A stretch of DNA of 64,000 nt from Mycobacterium sp. GA-1199 (GTDB lineage Bacteria; Actinomycetota; Actinomycetes; Mycobacteriales; Mycobacteriaceae), in the NCBI RefSeq assembly GCF_001500045.1, contig NZ_LQIX01000012.1:372001-436000 (forward strand), given 5' to 3'. Under the pieces are notes generated by a model. That model had not been told where the DNA came from, did no database searches, and saw only the letters and a program-made list of their open reading frames with translations. Of this stretch, positions 8,201-16,942 are shown piece by piece (position 1 is the stretch's first letter; each line of letters begins with the position of its first letter). A program made the translations under genes and the position numbers.

Positions 8201-8219
8201 ACCGTAACCGGGCTAGGGT
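8201..8219. promoter_or_regulatory. Back-to-back -10 elements of two divergent leaderless genes
   Basis: The 32-bp gap between the ATGs at 8193 (minus) and 8226 (plus) holds two -10 boxes. TACGGT on the minus strand (8201-8206) is 7 nt from its ATG; TAGGGT on the plus strand (8214-8219) is 6 nt from its ATG. Only 7 bp separate the boxes, so the two promoters can hardly be occupied at the same time. Confidence 0.55.
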
Positions 8220-8225
8220 CGCGAC

Positions 8226-8666
8226 ATGGCTACCAGCGATTCCCGCGAGGTCGTGATCGACGCGAGCCCGGCCGAGATCCTCGACGTCATTGCCGACGTC
8301 GAGTCCGCCCCCGACTGGTCCCCCCAGCACCAGGGCGCCGAGGTCCTCGACAGAGACGCCGATGGACGGCCCGGCCGCGTACGGCTGAAGTTGAAGACCA
8401 TGGGTATCTCCGACGAGCAGGTCGTGCAGTACACCTGGGGTGAGAACGCGGCCGGCTGGACGCTGATCGAATCCAGCCAGCTCAAGACGCAGAGCGCGTC
8501 GTACACCCTGACACCCGACGGCGACAAGACCAAGGTCCGGTTCGAGATCACCGTCGACCCCGCTGTACCGATTCCGGGCTTCGTGTTGAAGCGCGCGATG
8601 AAGGGCGGGCTGGAGGCCGCCACCGACGGTCTTCGCAAACAGGTCCTCAAACTCAAGCGGAGCTGA
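8226..8666 (+). CDS. SRPBCC-family protein (paralogue 1)
   Basis: A 146-residue START/Bet v1-like (SRPBCC) protein, a fold with a deep hydrophobic pocket for lipids or polyketides. The family features are SREVVIDASPAEILDVIADV at the start, DWSPQHQ, and the long C-terminal helix RAMKGGLEAATDGLRKQV. It is closely similar to the next gene and more distantly to the one at 29241. These resemble the M. tuberculosis Rv0854/Rv0856/Rv0857 group as I remember it. The leaderless promoter sets the start. Ligand unknown. Confidence 0.8.
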   Translation: MATSDSREVVIDASPAEILDVIADVESAPDWSPQHQGAEVLDRDADGRPGRVRLKLKTMGISDEQVVQYTWGENAAGWTLIESSQLKTQSASYTLTPDGDKTKVRFEITVDPAVPIPGFVLKRAMKGGLEAATDGLRKQVLKLKRS

Positions 8667-8704
8667 CCGGTTTCGACGCGCGCAGGGTTGGCAATCAATC
8701 CGGC

Positions 8705-9145
8705 ATGGCTGTCACCGAAACTCGCGAGGTCGTCATCGAGGCGACACCTCAGGAGATCCTCGACGTGCTGACCGACCTCGAATCGCTGACCGAGTGGTCC
8801 TCGGCGCATCAGGAGGTCGAGGTCCTCGAACGCGACGACGAGGGGCGGCCCAGCAAGTCGCGTCAGGTCGTCAAGATCGTCGGAATCTCCGACGAGCAGG
8901 TTCTCAACTACACCGTCCACGACGACGGTGTCGGCTGGACTCTGGAGAGTTCGAAACAGCAACGCGCGCAGCAAGGTCGGTACACGCTCACCCCCGACGG
9001 CGATACCACGAAAGTTCGCTTCGAGCTCATGGTCGACCCGCTGGTGCCGTTGCCCGGCTTTCTGATCAAGAAGGGCGCCAAAGGATTGATGGAGACGGCG
9101 ACCGACGGACTGCGCAAACGAGTACGTCAGGTCAAGAGCCGTTGA
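8705..9145 (+). CDS. SRPBCC-family protein (paralogue 2)
   Basis: A 146-residue SRPBCC protein, the same length as its upstream neighbour and colinear with it (TREVVIEATPQEILDVLTDL, EWSSAHQ, KKGAKGLMETATDGLRKRV). A tandem duplication is the simple explanation. The gap of 38 bp has no clear ribosome site, so it may be on its own short transcript. In the remembered M. tuberculosis order this family is followed almost at once by the racemase gene; here about 19 kb intervenes. Function unknown. Confidence 0.8.
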   Translation: MAVTETREVVIEATPQEILDVLTDLESLTEWSSAHQEVEVLERDDEGRPSKSRQVVKIVGISDEQVLNYTVHDDGVGWTLESSKQQRAQQGRYTLTPDGDTTKVRFELMVDPLVPLPGFLIKKGAKGLMETATDGLRKRVRQVKSR

Positions 9146-9224
9146 CCGGTCGAGCCGGCTGACCGAAGTCGGCCGTCGGGAGGCCGAACTCGCGAATTCT
9201 CCGCGTAGCGGGCTACACGGCTCC

Positions 9225-9230
9225 TAGGCT
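9225..9230 (+). promoter_or_regulatory. -10 element of the LuxR-type regulator gene
   Basis: TAGGCT is followed by 6 nt and then the GTG at 9237. This spacing predicts transcription from the start codon itself and supports the GTG as the true start. Confidence 0.55.
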
Positions 9231-9236
9231 CATGGC

Positions 9237-11852
9237 GTGCGTTTGTCGTGGCCGTTAATTGGGCGCACACAGGAATTGCGAACGATCGCGACCGCTATCG
9301 CGGCCGCGGATGTTTCCGGGGTGCTCATATGCGGTTCAGAAGGGGTCGGCAAAAGCCGGATCCTCCGCGAGGCGTTGGCGGAAGCGGCGTCGGCAGGCTT
9401 TGAGACCTGCTGGACAGCCGGTGCCTCCTCGGCCAGACCCGTCCCGCTCGGCGCTTTCGCGGCCTGGGCTCCTGCGGGTACCACGGACACCCTTGCGCTT
9501 CTGCGTGGAGTCATCGAGGCCCTCGCCCCGGCTTCGCCCGCCCACACTTCGGTTCTCGGTGTCGACGACGCGCACCTGCTCGACGACTTGTCGACCTTCG
9601 CCGTGCACCAGGTCGTGCAGCGCGGCGCCGCCAAGGTGATACTCACCGTTCGCGACGGCCAACCTGTTCCCCCGTCCGTTCAAGAAATCTGGGCGACCGG
9701 CGAATTCGTGCGACTGGTTTTGCGGCATCTGTCGTTGGAGGAAACGACCACGTTCTTGACGGCAGTATTGGGGGGCCGGCTTGACCCTGATGCCGCTTCA
9801 CGACTTTGGATGCTCACCCGCGGCAACGTTCTCTATTTGAGGAATATCGTCGAGCAGGAAGTTGCCGACGGCCGGATCCTGTCACGGGATGGGTCGTGGC
9901 GCTGGGTTGGTGATGCCGTCATTCCGGCGGGCTTGGCTGAGCTCGTCGAATCCCGCATCGGAGTCCTTCCTGAACCCGTCGCCGATGTGATCGACGTGGT
10001 CTCTGTGGCAGAGCCGATCGACCTGGGGGCGCTCACGCGGATCACCGATGTGGCGGCCGTCGAGGAGGCCGAAACCCGCGGGTTGATCGCGTTGGAGCCT
10101 GCAGGCGGTGACATCGAGGTAAGAGTTGCGCATCCGCTCTATGGTGAGGTCCGCCGAAGACGTGCCCCACTCAGCCGACTGCGGCGTTTGCGTGGTGCAG
10201 TGGTAGCGGAACTCGCGGCGTCGACGGACGCTGACGACATTCGCGTCGTCGTGCGCCGCGCCGCATTGAGCCTCGACTCCGACCTCGCGCCCGACCCCGC
10301 GCTACTGGTCAGGGCGGCGTACGGTGCCGTCTGGCTGGGTGACCTCGCGCTCGCGGATCGGCTCGCCGAAGCAGCAACTGACTGCGGAGCGGGGCCGGAA
10401 TCGAACTTCGTTCGCGCGCACGCCCTGTCCTGGCTGGGGCGCGGTGAGGATGCAGAGGCTTTGCTTGCCGGAATCGACACCAGCCAACTGACCGATCATG
10501 ACCGCGCCAAACTCGCCTTTCTTCGGTCCAGCAACCTTCTGTGGGCGCTCGGTGATCCCATTCGCGCGAAGGCACTCGTCGACGACGTGCCACCGAGTAC
10601 GACTGCCGCCGCCCGCACGTACCTCGACGCCTTCCTCACCGTCTACTGGTTCGCAATGGATCAGCCGGAGAAGGCGCTGGACGCCTCGAAAAGGGTTGCG
10701 ATACAGGATATCCCTGTTGTCGGCGCCGAAATTGCCTGGGCGCTTGCCCAGATCTGCGCGGACGCCGGACGGACCACTGAAGCGATCGCATACGCGGATG
10801 CCGGCTATGCGGTCGCGACTCGCACTCTCGACGCGCCACAGATGAGGTTCAACATCGCGGACGCAGAAGTCAGTGCGTTGCTTCTCGGTGGCCTCGTTCA
10901 CGACGCGACGGCGGTAGCCGAGCGGACCCGCGAACAGGCTGCCGACCTGCCAGGCGTTGCTCAACTGCTTGGTGCCGCGGTGGCTGGCCGGGCCGCGCTC
11001 GGTGCCGGCGATCTGCACAGCGCATGTGCACTGCTGGAACAGGCCGTCGAAGGGCTGCGCGCAGTACACCCAAACGGGTGGGGGTACCGCTACCGCATCC
11101 CTCAGGTGACTGCACTGGCGATGCGTGGCATGGCTGCGGATGCCGGCGCTGCTTCGGCCACGTTGGCCACGATGCCGCGCCGCTTCCGCTTCCTGTATTA
11201 CGACCAGGCTCTGATGCGAGCGTGGCTAGCCGCCAGCCAGGGCGCAGTCAGCGAGGCGATTGCAACGATGGTGTCAGCCGTCGAGCGGGCCTGCGTCGAG
11301 GGGCAGTTCGCCGCTGAGGTGCTGTGCCTTCAAACCGCCACGCAGTTCGGCTACCGCGGTGGCGGGCCACGGCTTCGCCAATTGAAGTCACTGGTTGAAG
11401 GACCTCGCGTCGGCCTCGCCGCGCGATTCGCCGAAGCCTTGGACAACGGTGATCCCGGCGAGCTCGCGTCGGTGTCAGAGAGTTTCGAGCACATCGGCGA
11501 TCCCGTAGCCGCATTGGACGCGGCCGCTCACGCTGCCCTGGCATACCGTCGGGAAGACAAGCGCGGATCGGCGCTGAGCTGCGTGACGCGCGCCGCCGCA
11601 CTGGCCGAGCGGTGCGGTGCGAGTACCCCCGCGTTTCGTCGGGCCGCCGAGCCCCTGCCTCTGACCGATCGCGAAGAGGAGATCGCGATGATGATCGGCG
11701 AGGGACTGTCCAACCGCGCCGTCGCCCAGCGACTGACCCTGTCCGTGCGCACCGTCGAAAGTCACATCTACCGGGCAATGGCGAAGACCGGAACCACCAG
11801 CCGCGAAGAGCTGGGCGCGCTGTTGTCTCGAGGCACGTCGTCTAAGTACTGA
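9237..11852 (+). CDS. Large LuxR-family ATPase regulator (LAL/MalT-like)
   Basis: An 871-residue regulator. The N-terminal ATPase has Walker A GSEGVGKS at 33-40 and Walker B VLGVDDAH near 105-112. The middle (about 350-790) is helical, with Ala-rich repeats of TPR type. The C terminus (about 805-865) is a LuxR helix-turn-helix: LTDREEEIAMMIGEGLSNRA then RLTLSVRTVESHIYRAMAK. Proteins of this class switch operons on after binding an inducer and ATP. It stands first in a rightward group with an unknown small protein and an ABC transporter, which are its most likely targets; that is inference. Confidence 0.88.
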   Translation: MRLSWPLIGRTQELRTIATAIAAADVSGVLICGSEGVGKSRILREALAEAASAGFETCWTAGASSARPVPLGAFAAWAPAGTTDTLALLRGVIEALAPASPAHTSVLGVDDAHLLDDLSTFAVHQVVQRGAAKVILTVRDGQPVPPSVQEIWATGEFVRLVLRHLSLEETTTFLTAVLGGRLDPDAASRLWMLTRGNVLYLRNIVEQEVADGRILSRDGSWRWVGDAVIPAGLAELVESRIGVLPEPVADVIDVVSVAEPIDLGALTRITDVAAVEEAETRGLIALEPAGGDIEVRVAHPLYGEVRRRRAPLSRLRRLRGAVVAELAASTDADDIRVVVRRAALSLDSDLAPDPALLVRAAYGAVWLGDLALADRLAEAATDCGAGPESNFVRAHALSWLGRGEDAEALLAGIDTSQLTDHDRAKLAFLRSSNLLWALGDPIRAKALVDDVPPSTTAAARTYLDAFLTVYWFAMDQPEKALDASKRVAIQDIPVVGAEIAWALAQICADAGRTTEAIAYADAGYAVATRTLDAPQMRFNIADAEVSALLLGGLVHDATAVAERTREQAADLPGVAQLLGAAVAGRAALGAGDLHSACALLEQAVEGLRAVHPNGWGYRYRIPQVTALAMRGMAADAGAASATLATMPRRFRFLYYDQALMRAWLAASQGAVSEAIATMVSAVERACVEGQFAAEVLCLQTATQFGYRGGGPRLRQLKSLVEGPRVGLAARFAEALDNGDPGELASVSESFEHIGDPVAALDAAAHAALAYRREDKRGSALSCVTRAAALAERCGASTPAFRRAAEPLPLTDREEEIAMMIGEGLSNRAVAQRLTLSVRTVESHIYRAMAKTGTTSREELGALLSRGTSSKY

Positions 11853-11951
11853 CACTCGCGACCCCTGAAACTGCAGTGGCGATCTACTGCGCTCGTCATG
11901 ACGCCGGGAGCCGACGATCGACTGAACACCACGCCGAGCGGGAGGCATGAG

Positions 11952-12263
11952 ATGTCAGTTTTGTTCACAGCGACCGCCGAGTCCCGGAAAGAGATCAAGG
12001 CGATCGAGCATGTCGTCGACAAGACCGGCCACCCGCCGGTGATCATCACCGAGAGCGAAGTGGCCTTCAGCACGGCAGCCGCCACGTTGTTGCCACGAAC
12101 AGAGCCCGCGCACGGCCTGGTCGCCTCCGTGCGAGCGATACTGTCGAGCCACGCGCACGATGTGGTGTCGGCAGAGGACCATCTTCCGCCGCGACACTAT
12201 CCAGCCCGTCGCGAGGCTTTCCTCGAGTCCGCCGCGATGGCGCGTGAAATGCGAAGGCTGTGA
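11952..12263 (+). CDS. Hypothetical 103-aa protein of the ABC operon
   Basis: A 103-residue soluble protein I do not recognise. The ATG at 11952 has a strong GGGAGG site seven bases upstream and is preferred to the one at 11898. The first half has alternating charged and hydrophobic residues (SRKEIKAIEHVVDKTGHPPV); the second half is rich in His and Arg. The stop overlaps the GTG of the ATPase gene (GTGA), so it is translationally coupled to the transporter and is probably part of that system, perhaps as a small regulator or adaptor. Nothing in the sequence shows how it acts. Confidence 0.6.
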   Translation: MSVLFTATAESRKEIKAIEHVVDKTGHPPVIITESEVAFSTAAATLLPRTEPAHGLVASVRAILSSHAHDVVSAEDHLPPRHYPARREAFLESAAMAREMRRL

Positions 12264-13024
12264 CTTTGTTCCGAAGCGGGCTCCCCGCAGACTCCGCCCC
12301 ACGCGAATTTTGCGACGACCCGTTTGCGCCGGTACTGAAGCTGCAGGGCGTCACCAAGACTCACCGTAGGGGTGGCGAGTGGGTGCACGCGCTGCGTGGT
12401 ATCGACTTGTCCTTGGCTGCAGGCGAATTCGTCGTGGTGACCGGACCATCTGGGTCTGGTAAGTCGACCCTCCTGCACGTCGCCGGTGGTCTGGACAGGC
12501 CCGACAGCGGCACGGTGGCCGTGGCCGGGGAAGATCTCTGGAAGATAAGGAGTGGTGCGCGCGCCGCCTTCAGGCGGCGCAACCTCGGATTCGTCTTCCA
12601 GTTCTTCAACCTCGTGCCGATGCTCACCGCGGTTCAGAACGTGTCCTTGCCGCTGGTGATAGACGGCATGGCGACCCGCGCCGCAGACGCCCGCGCAGAG
12701 GAGCTACTGCACAGGGTTGGACTCGGCGACCGGGCCGGGCATCTTCCGACGGAATTGTCGGGTGGGCAGATGCAACGCGTGGCCGTGGCGCGCGCCTTGG
12801 TGGCCCGGCCGTCCATCATCCTCGCCGACGAGCCGACGGGAAACCTGGATCGCCACTCGTCAACCGAGGTCTTGGAACTCATGCGCTCCCTGGCGGACGA
12901 AGATGGTGCGGCCGTCGTGATGGTGACACACGACCAGTCAGCGGCATGCTACGGCTCCCGCGAGCTACACCTTGTCGACGGCTGCGCCTACGCCGCCGAC
13001 ACCGCGTCCGACGGGAACGGGTGA
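12260..13024 (+). CDS. ABC transporter ATP-binding protein (MacB/LolD type)
   Basis: A 254-residue ABC ATPase. Walker A is GPSGSGKST near residue 62, the Q-loop is in FVFQFFNLVPMLTAVQN, the signature is LSGGQMQRVAVARAL, Walker B is IILADEPTGNLD and the switch His is in VMVTHD. The Phe-Gln-Phe-Phe-Asn Q-loop and the NLD after Walker B are typical of the LolD/MacB/FtsE group that works with FtsX-type permeases. The GTG start overlaps the preceding stop, and its own stop overlaps the permease ATG (TGATG), so the three genes are one coupled unit. Confidence 0.93.
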   Translation: MTLFRSGLPADSAPREFCDDPFAPVLKLQGVTKTHRRGGEWVHALRGIDLSLAAGEFVVVTGPSGSGKSTLLHVAGGLDRPDSGTVAVAGEDLWKIRSGARAAFRRRNLGFVFQFFNLVPMLTAVQNVSLPLVIDGMATRAADARAEELLHRVGLGDRAGHLPTELSGGQMQRVAVARALVARPSIILADEPTGNLDRHSSTEVLELMRSLADEDGAAVVMVTHDQSAACYGSRELHLVDGCAYAADTASDGNG

Positions 13025-15606
13025 TGCGTCGGCTGGGCGCTGCGTGGGTGTCGTTTCGGCGGATTCACCTCGCCGCGTTGATAGCCGACTGGCGCCGGAC
13101 GGTGTTGAGCGTGATCGGTGTCGCGCTCGGAGTGACGGTGGTTCTCGCCGTCCTGATGCTCAAATCGGAACTCCTGCGCCCATTCGAGGCATTCGGCCCG
13201 TCGCTCACTCATGCCGCCGGCGTCGAGGTGGTCGAAATCACGCCGAAGGTGAACGGGCGCTTGCCGATCGAGACGGTCAGCCGGCTGCGCTCGGAGGTGG
13301 CAGGTGCGGAGGCGGTCGTCCCGGTGGTCGCGGGCTTGACACCCGTGGACATCGCCACCCAGCTTCGCCCGCCCGAAACATCACCCCAAGGGTTCTTTCT
13401 GCTCGGTGGGTCGTGTCAGATCGAGCTGTTGGTCGGCTCATTCAATTGCGAGCAGCGGGCCCGTGATACCACCACCACAGACGGCCCAGGGGTGCCGTTG
13501 CAAATTCCGACGGTTATCGCCGAGCGGCATGGTTTACAGCTCGGTGATGAGTTGCGCATCCCGGGTCTGCCCCCGGGGTCCGCGCACCTCGCCTCGACGT
13601 TTCCGGAGTTCGACCGGGTCGAGGGCATCAACGACGGCTACGTGCTGTTCGCGCCGTCGGAGGAGATTGCCGCGCACCTGCTCGGCTCGCCCGGATACGC
13701 CACGGCCGCTTTCGTCCTACCGAGGCCGGGCATCGAGAGATCACAGATCATCACCGCGGTCGACCACGTGATCGCCGGCATCGCCACGGCTGGTCCGCCG
13801 CGGCCCCACCTCCCCGCCGTTTTTGAGAACGCCACGCAGACCTTCAACCTGACCGCGTTCGCCGGAATCCTGATCGGCCTGCTCATTTCGGTGAACACCA
13901 TTCTGCTGGCCGTCGAGGACCGGCGGGCGGTGATGGGGACCATCGGCGCCATCGGCGCCAAGCCGCTCGGGTTGTTCGGGAGGATGTTGGGCGAGGGCGC
14001 CGTGGTGGGTTTCCTCGGGGGACTGGTCGGCGTTGCGCCGGGTTTCCTGCTGGGGACATATCTTGTGAACCGCTTCGGGCGGTCCATGCTGGCCGGTTCC
14101 GGTGGCACGATCGCTGCGCACTTCAGCCCCAGCATGATTGGGATCGGTGCCCTCGCCGGGACGGTCTCGGGCATCCTGGCGATGACCGGACCGGCCCTCA
14201 AATTGGTTCGCGAGGGACCGTTGGCGTCGATGGCGAGTGTCGGTGGGGCGCAGCGCGCCCGGACGGTCCCCAGGTGGCTGCTGATCGCCGGGGTGTGCTC
14301 GCTGGCGACCGCCATCGTCGTGTTGACGATCTTCGAGCGCGGATCACTGCCGCTCAACGCGGGCATCTACGGCATGACGATCGGCTTGTGGGGGGTGGTG
14401 TTGTTGACAGCATGGGCGGCTCCGCGTGGCGCAGGGCTGATGATTCCACTGCTTTCGAGCGCACATCCCGTTGGCGGGCGGCTGCTGGGAGCCGACATGC
14501 GGCGATACGCCGTATTGTTCGCACTGTCGGCCGCGCTCCTTGCGCAGGGCGCCAGTTCGGCCATCAGCTCACACAGCATGCAACTGCTCGGAACCACGCA
14601 GTTAGCAGAAGAAAAGGCCGACCGACTGCCCACGGCCTTGTTGATCGCTGCCCAATCGGTGCTCGATCAGCGGGACAGTCAGATCGCTGACGCAACCTTC
14701 GACCGGGTGACTCTCGCCGCCGACGGGCGAAGTGTGACATCGCGTTGGCGATCGACGATCTCGTCAGGGACACTGTCACGGCTGGTCATCGGCGTCACCC
14801 CAGGTGATTGGTACAGCAGGGCGCTGTATCAGCCGACGGGTGATGACTTCTGGTCGGCTCTACGCGACGGGGAGATCGGGCTGAGTCAGATTGCGGCCGG
14901 CCGGCTCGGTGCCGTAGCTGGCAGCATTGTCGAGTTGCCGACCGTCGCGGGGCCGAAACAATTCCGGGTCGCCGGGACTTTTCAGCCACGCATGGTGAAC
15001 GACGCCGCGGTGGGCGACATCGTGCTGGTCTCTGACAGCGTGGCTCGTACGGATTGGGCAGCCGTGCGCGATCAGATCGCGGTGAACTATCCGTCCGCCG
15101 CCGCCGCAACCGCTCACCGCGCCGATGTGGTCGACGTCGGCGCCGGATTGCAGGTGTACGACAATCAGAAGTGGCGCTCGGAAGCCACAGCCGGTCTCAC
15201 CCGATTCCTGAAGCCCTTCACGATCTCGGGATACGTCGTGATGGGTGCCGCCGGCTTGAGTTTGTTGAACGTGTTCGTGTTGGGACTCGTTCAGCGCAAG
15301 CGTGAGCGAGCTGCGTTGCGCGCGATCGGAATGACCGCCGGCCAGGAACAGACCGTGATCATCGCCAACGCCGGCCTGCTCGGCGTACTGGTCGCCGGGC
15401 TCGCCGTCCTCGGGGGAGCGGTCCTGACGTATCTGTGGTCGCTGGGCTCACCGGTGTACTACGGCATCAAGATCGAATGGGGCCTGCCGCCACTGGCGTC
15501 GGGGACCGGGGTAGCAGCAGTGTTTCTTCTCGTCATGGCGGCGGCGGTGTATCCCGTCATCCATGCGCGGCGGCTGGAGACGGTCGAGGTGTTGCGAAGC
15601 AGTTGA
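13024..15606 (+). CDS. ABC transporter permease, two-FtsX-domain type
   Basis: An 860-residue membrane protein with an N-terminal anchor (about 20-48), a large extracytoplasmic domain, then a first FtsX-like three-helix block (about 275-390), a short hydrophobic pair, a second large outer domain and a second FtsX block (about 735-850). Such permeases use their ATPase to pull lipids or peptides from the membrane or to drive outer domains, rather than to move a solute through a pore. It is coupled to the ATPase by TGATG. The stop is 12 bp from the convergent acyltransferase. Substrate unknown; a lipid is the family-based guess. Confidence 0.88.
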   Translation: MRRLGAAWVSFRRIHLAALIADWRRTVLSVIGVALGVTVVLAVLMLKSELLRPFEAFGPSLTHAAGVEVVEITPKVNGRLPIETVSRLRSEVAGAEAVVPVVAGLTPVDIATQLRPPETSPQGFFLLGGSCQIELLVGSFNCEQRARDTTTTDGPGVPLQIPTVIAERHGLQLGDELRIPGLPPGSAHLASTFPEFDRVEGINDGYVLFAPSEEIAAHLLGSPGYATAAFVLPRPGIERSQIITAVDHVIAGIATAGPPRPHLPAVFENATQTFNLTAFAGILIGLLISVNTILLAVEDRRAVMGTIGAIGAKPLGLFGRMLGEGAVVGFLGGLVGVAPGFLLGTYLVNRFGRSMLAGSGGTIAAHFSPSMIGIGALAGTVSGILAMTGPALKLVREGPLASMASVGGAQRARTVPRWLLIAGVCSLATAIVVLTIFERGSLPLNAGIYGMTIGLWGVVLLTAWAAPRGAGLMIPLLSSAHPVGGRLLGADMRRYAVLFALSAALLAQGASSAISSHSMQLLGTTQLAEEKADRLPTALLIAAQSVLDQRDSQIADATFDRVTLAADGRSVTSRWRSTISSGTLSRLVIGVTPGDWYSRALYQPTGDDFWSALRDGEIGLSQIAAGRLGAVAGSIVELPTVAGPKQFRVAGTFQPRMVNDAAVGDIVLVSDSVARTDWAAVRDQIAVNYPSAAAATAHRADVVDVGAGLQVYDNQKWRSEATAGLTRFLKPFTISGYVVMGAAGLSLLNVFVLGLVQRKRERAALRAIGMTAGQEQTVIIANAGLLGVLVAGLAVLGGAVLTYLWSLGSPVYYGIKIEWGLPPLASGTGVAAVFLLVMAAAVYPVIHARRLETVEVLRSS

Positions 15607-15618
15607 CCGCGCCAGGCG

Positions 15619-16938
15619 CTAGCCGTGGACTTCGCGGTGCAATCGTGGAATGTCGTCGCAGATCCGCCGGAACCGGTGCATGTATGCCCGAATCAGGGGG
15701 CTTGACATTGCCTGAAACTCTCTGGGCGGCAAGCTCATCTGAAAGACCAGTCCGCGGCCGTCGATCCCTTCCATGATGGCGCCGAGTCCCGCAACGGGTA
15801 GTTCCATCAACAACGTGCAATAGGACGTGAAGGTGTCTTCGAACTGGATGCGATAAACGCCGAAGTTGCTCAGGTTCGTGATGAGTGGGTTCCACCGGGC
15901 CGGATTGAAGGCATTGGTGACACAACGAGCGGCCTGCCATGCGTTGGCGGCATCCAGGAACTGTTGGTTGATGCGCATATCGCAGTGTTCGTCGGCGAAG
16001 TGGTCCACGCTGTGGCGGATGCGCTCGGCAATTGAACGTGCGGCCTCTTCACGTCGTAAGTCCACGTTCAGCGTCGTGACGATATTACCGAGGAGCATGG
16101 GATCGAGGCCGCAACGATGCCGTGCATTCACGACGACCGCCAGAGTGCGGCGATCCACCGCGGGATCCGCCATCATGAGAGCTGCCGAGATATGTGCGCA
16201 CACAACGTCGTTCGCTGACAGTCGCATGCATTCCCCATATTCGTCGCGCATGCGTACGACCTCGTCTTCTCCGAAGTAGAAGCCCACAGTCCGTTGCTTT
16301 CGCGCCTCCCTGGCCAGGTACCGCGCACTACGCGCTATTTCTGCCACCCCGAGACAACGCACCCCGGGCTCCCGAGCGCCATCGGCAGGCAGATGCTCGT
16401 CGAGGTAGGCAGCGCGGTCTTCTACGATCAACGGCTCAGCGAGGGGTTTGTCGGCGGCGGTGGCGGCCCAGGCATTCATGAAGTGCATCAGCGTCTGCAT
16501 GTCGCCGATGGCGTGATGCCACGAGAGACCGATCGCAGTCGCATCGTCCGCAAGGTGGGTGACACGCACCCTGCAAAGCGGACCCCACCCCCAGCGAGCC
16601 GTAACGCCGTTCACCGGGTCGATGAGCCACCGTCCGTTGTCTGCTGACACCGAACCGATCGCCTGACGCAGCGTGCGGTCAGATGACACAGAGGTGACGG
16701 GCACACCCTGCCCCGAACATCGAATTCCCATCCGACCGTCGATCAGGGCGAGCCGCCCTGCGAAGAGCGGATAGCTCGTGAGCGCTTGCGCAAGTGCACG
16801 GGTGAGCGCAGTGGTGTCGAGAGCCCGCTCAAAGAAGAAGACGATATGGATAGCCAGGTTCGCCACAATGGCGTCGCCGACATTGCAGCGGATCTCGAAC
16901 CGCTGTACGTACGTTGGTTTGATCAACTGTGTCGACAC
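15619..16938 (-). CDS. BAHD-like acyltransferase (PF02458-type)
   Basis: A 439-residue acyltransferase. The catalytic motif is SWHHAIGDM near residue 140-150, matching HxxxD of the BAHD/condensation superfamily. The surroundings look more like plant/fungal BAHD enzymes than mycobacterial PapA proteins: YPLFAGRL early on, VVNARHRCGLDP in the middle, and LSNFGVYRIQF near the C terminus in the place of the structural DFGWG. A GTG start at 16938 lies 4 bp after the P450 stop, so the two are cotranscribed and probably act in sequence: hydroxylation, then acylation. Product unknown. Confidence 0.7.
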   Translation of the reverse strand: MSTQLIKPTYVQRFEIRCNVGDAIVANLAIHIVFFFERALDTTALTRALAQALTSYPLFAGRLALIDGRMGIRCSGQGVPVTSVSSDRTLRQAIGSVSADNGRWLIDPVNGVTARWGWGPLCRVRVTHLADDATAIGLSWHHAIGDMQTLMHFMNAWAATAADKPLAEPLIVEDRAAYLDEHLPADGAREPGVRCLGVAEIARSARYLAREARKQRTVGFYFGEDEVVRMRDEYGECMRLSANDVVCAHISAALMMADPAVDRRTLAVVVNARHRCGLDPMLLGNIVTTLNVDLRREEAARSIAERIRHSVDHFADEHCDMRINQQFLDAANAWQAARCVTNAFNPARWNPLITNLSNFGVYRIQFEDTFTSYCTLLMELPVAGLGAIMEGIDGRGLVFQMSLPPREFQAMSSPLIRAYMHRFRRICDDIPRLHREVHG

Positions 16939-16942
16939 CGGT

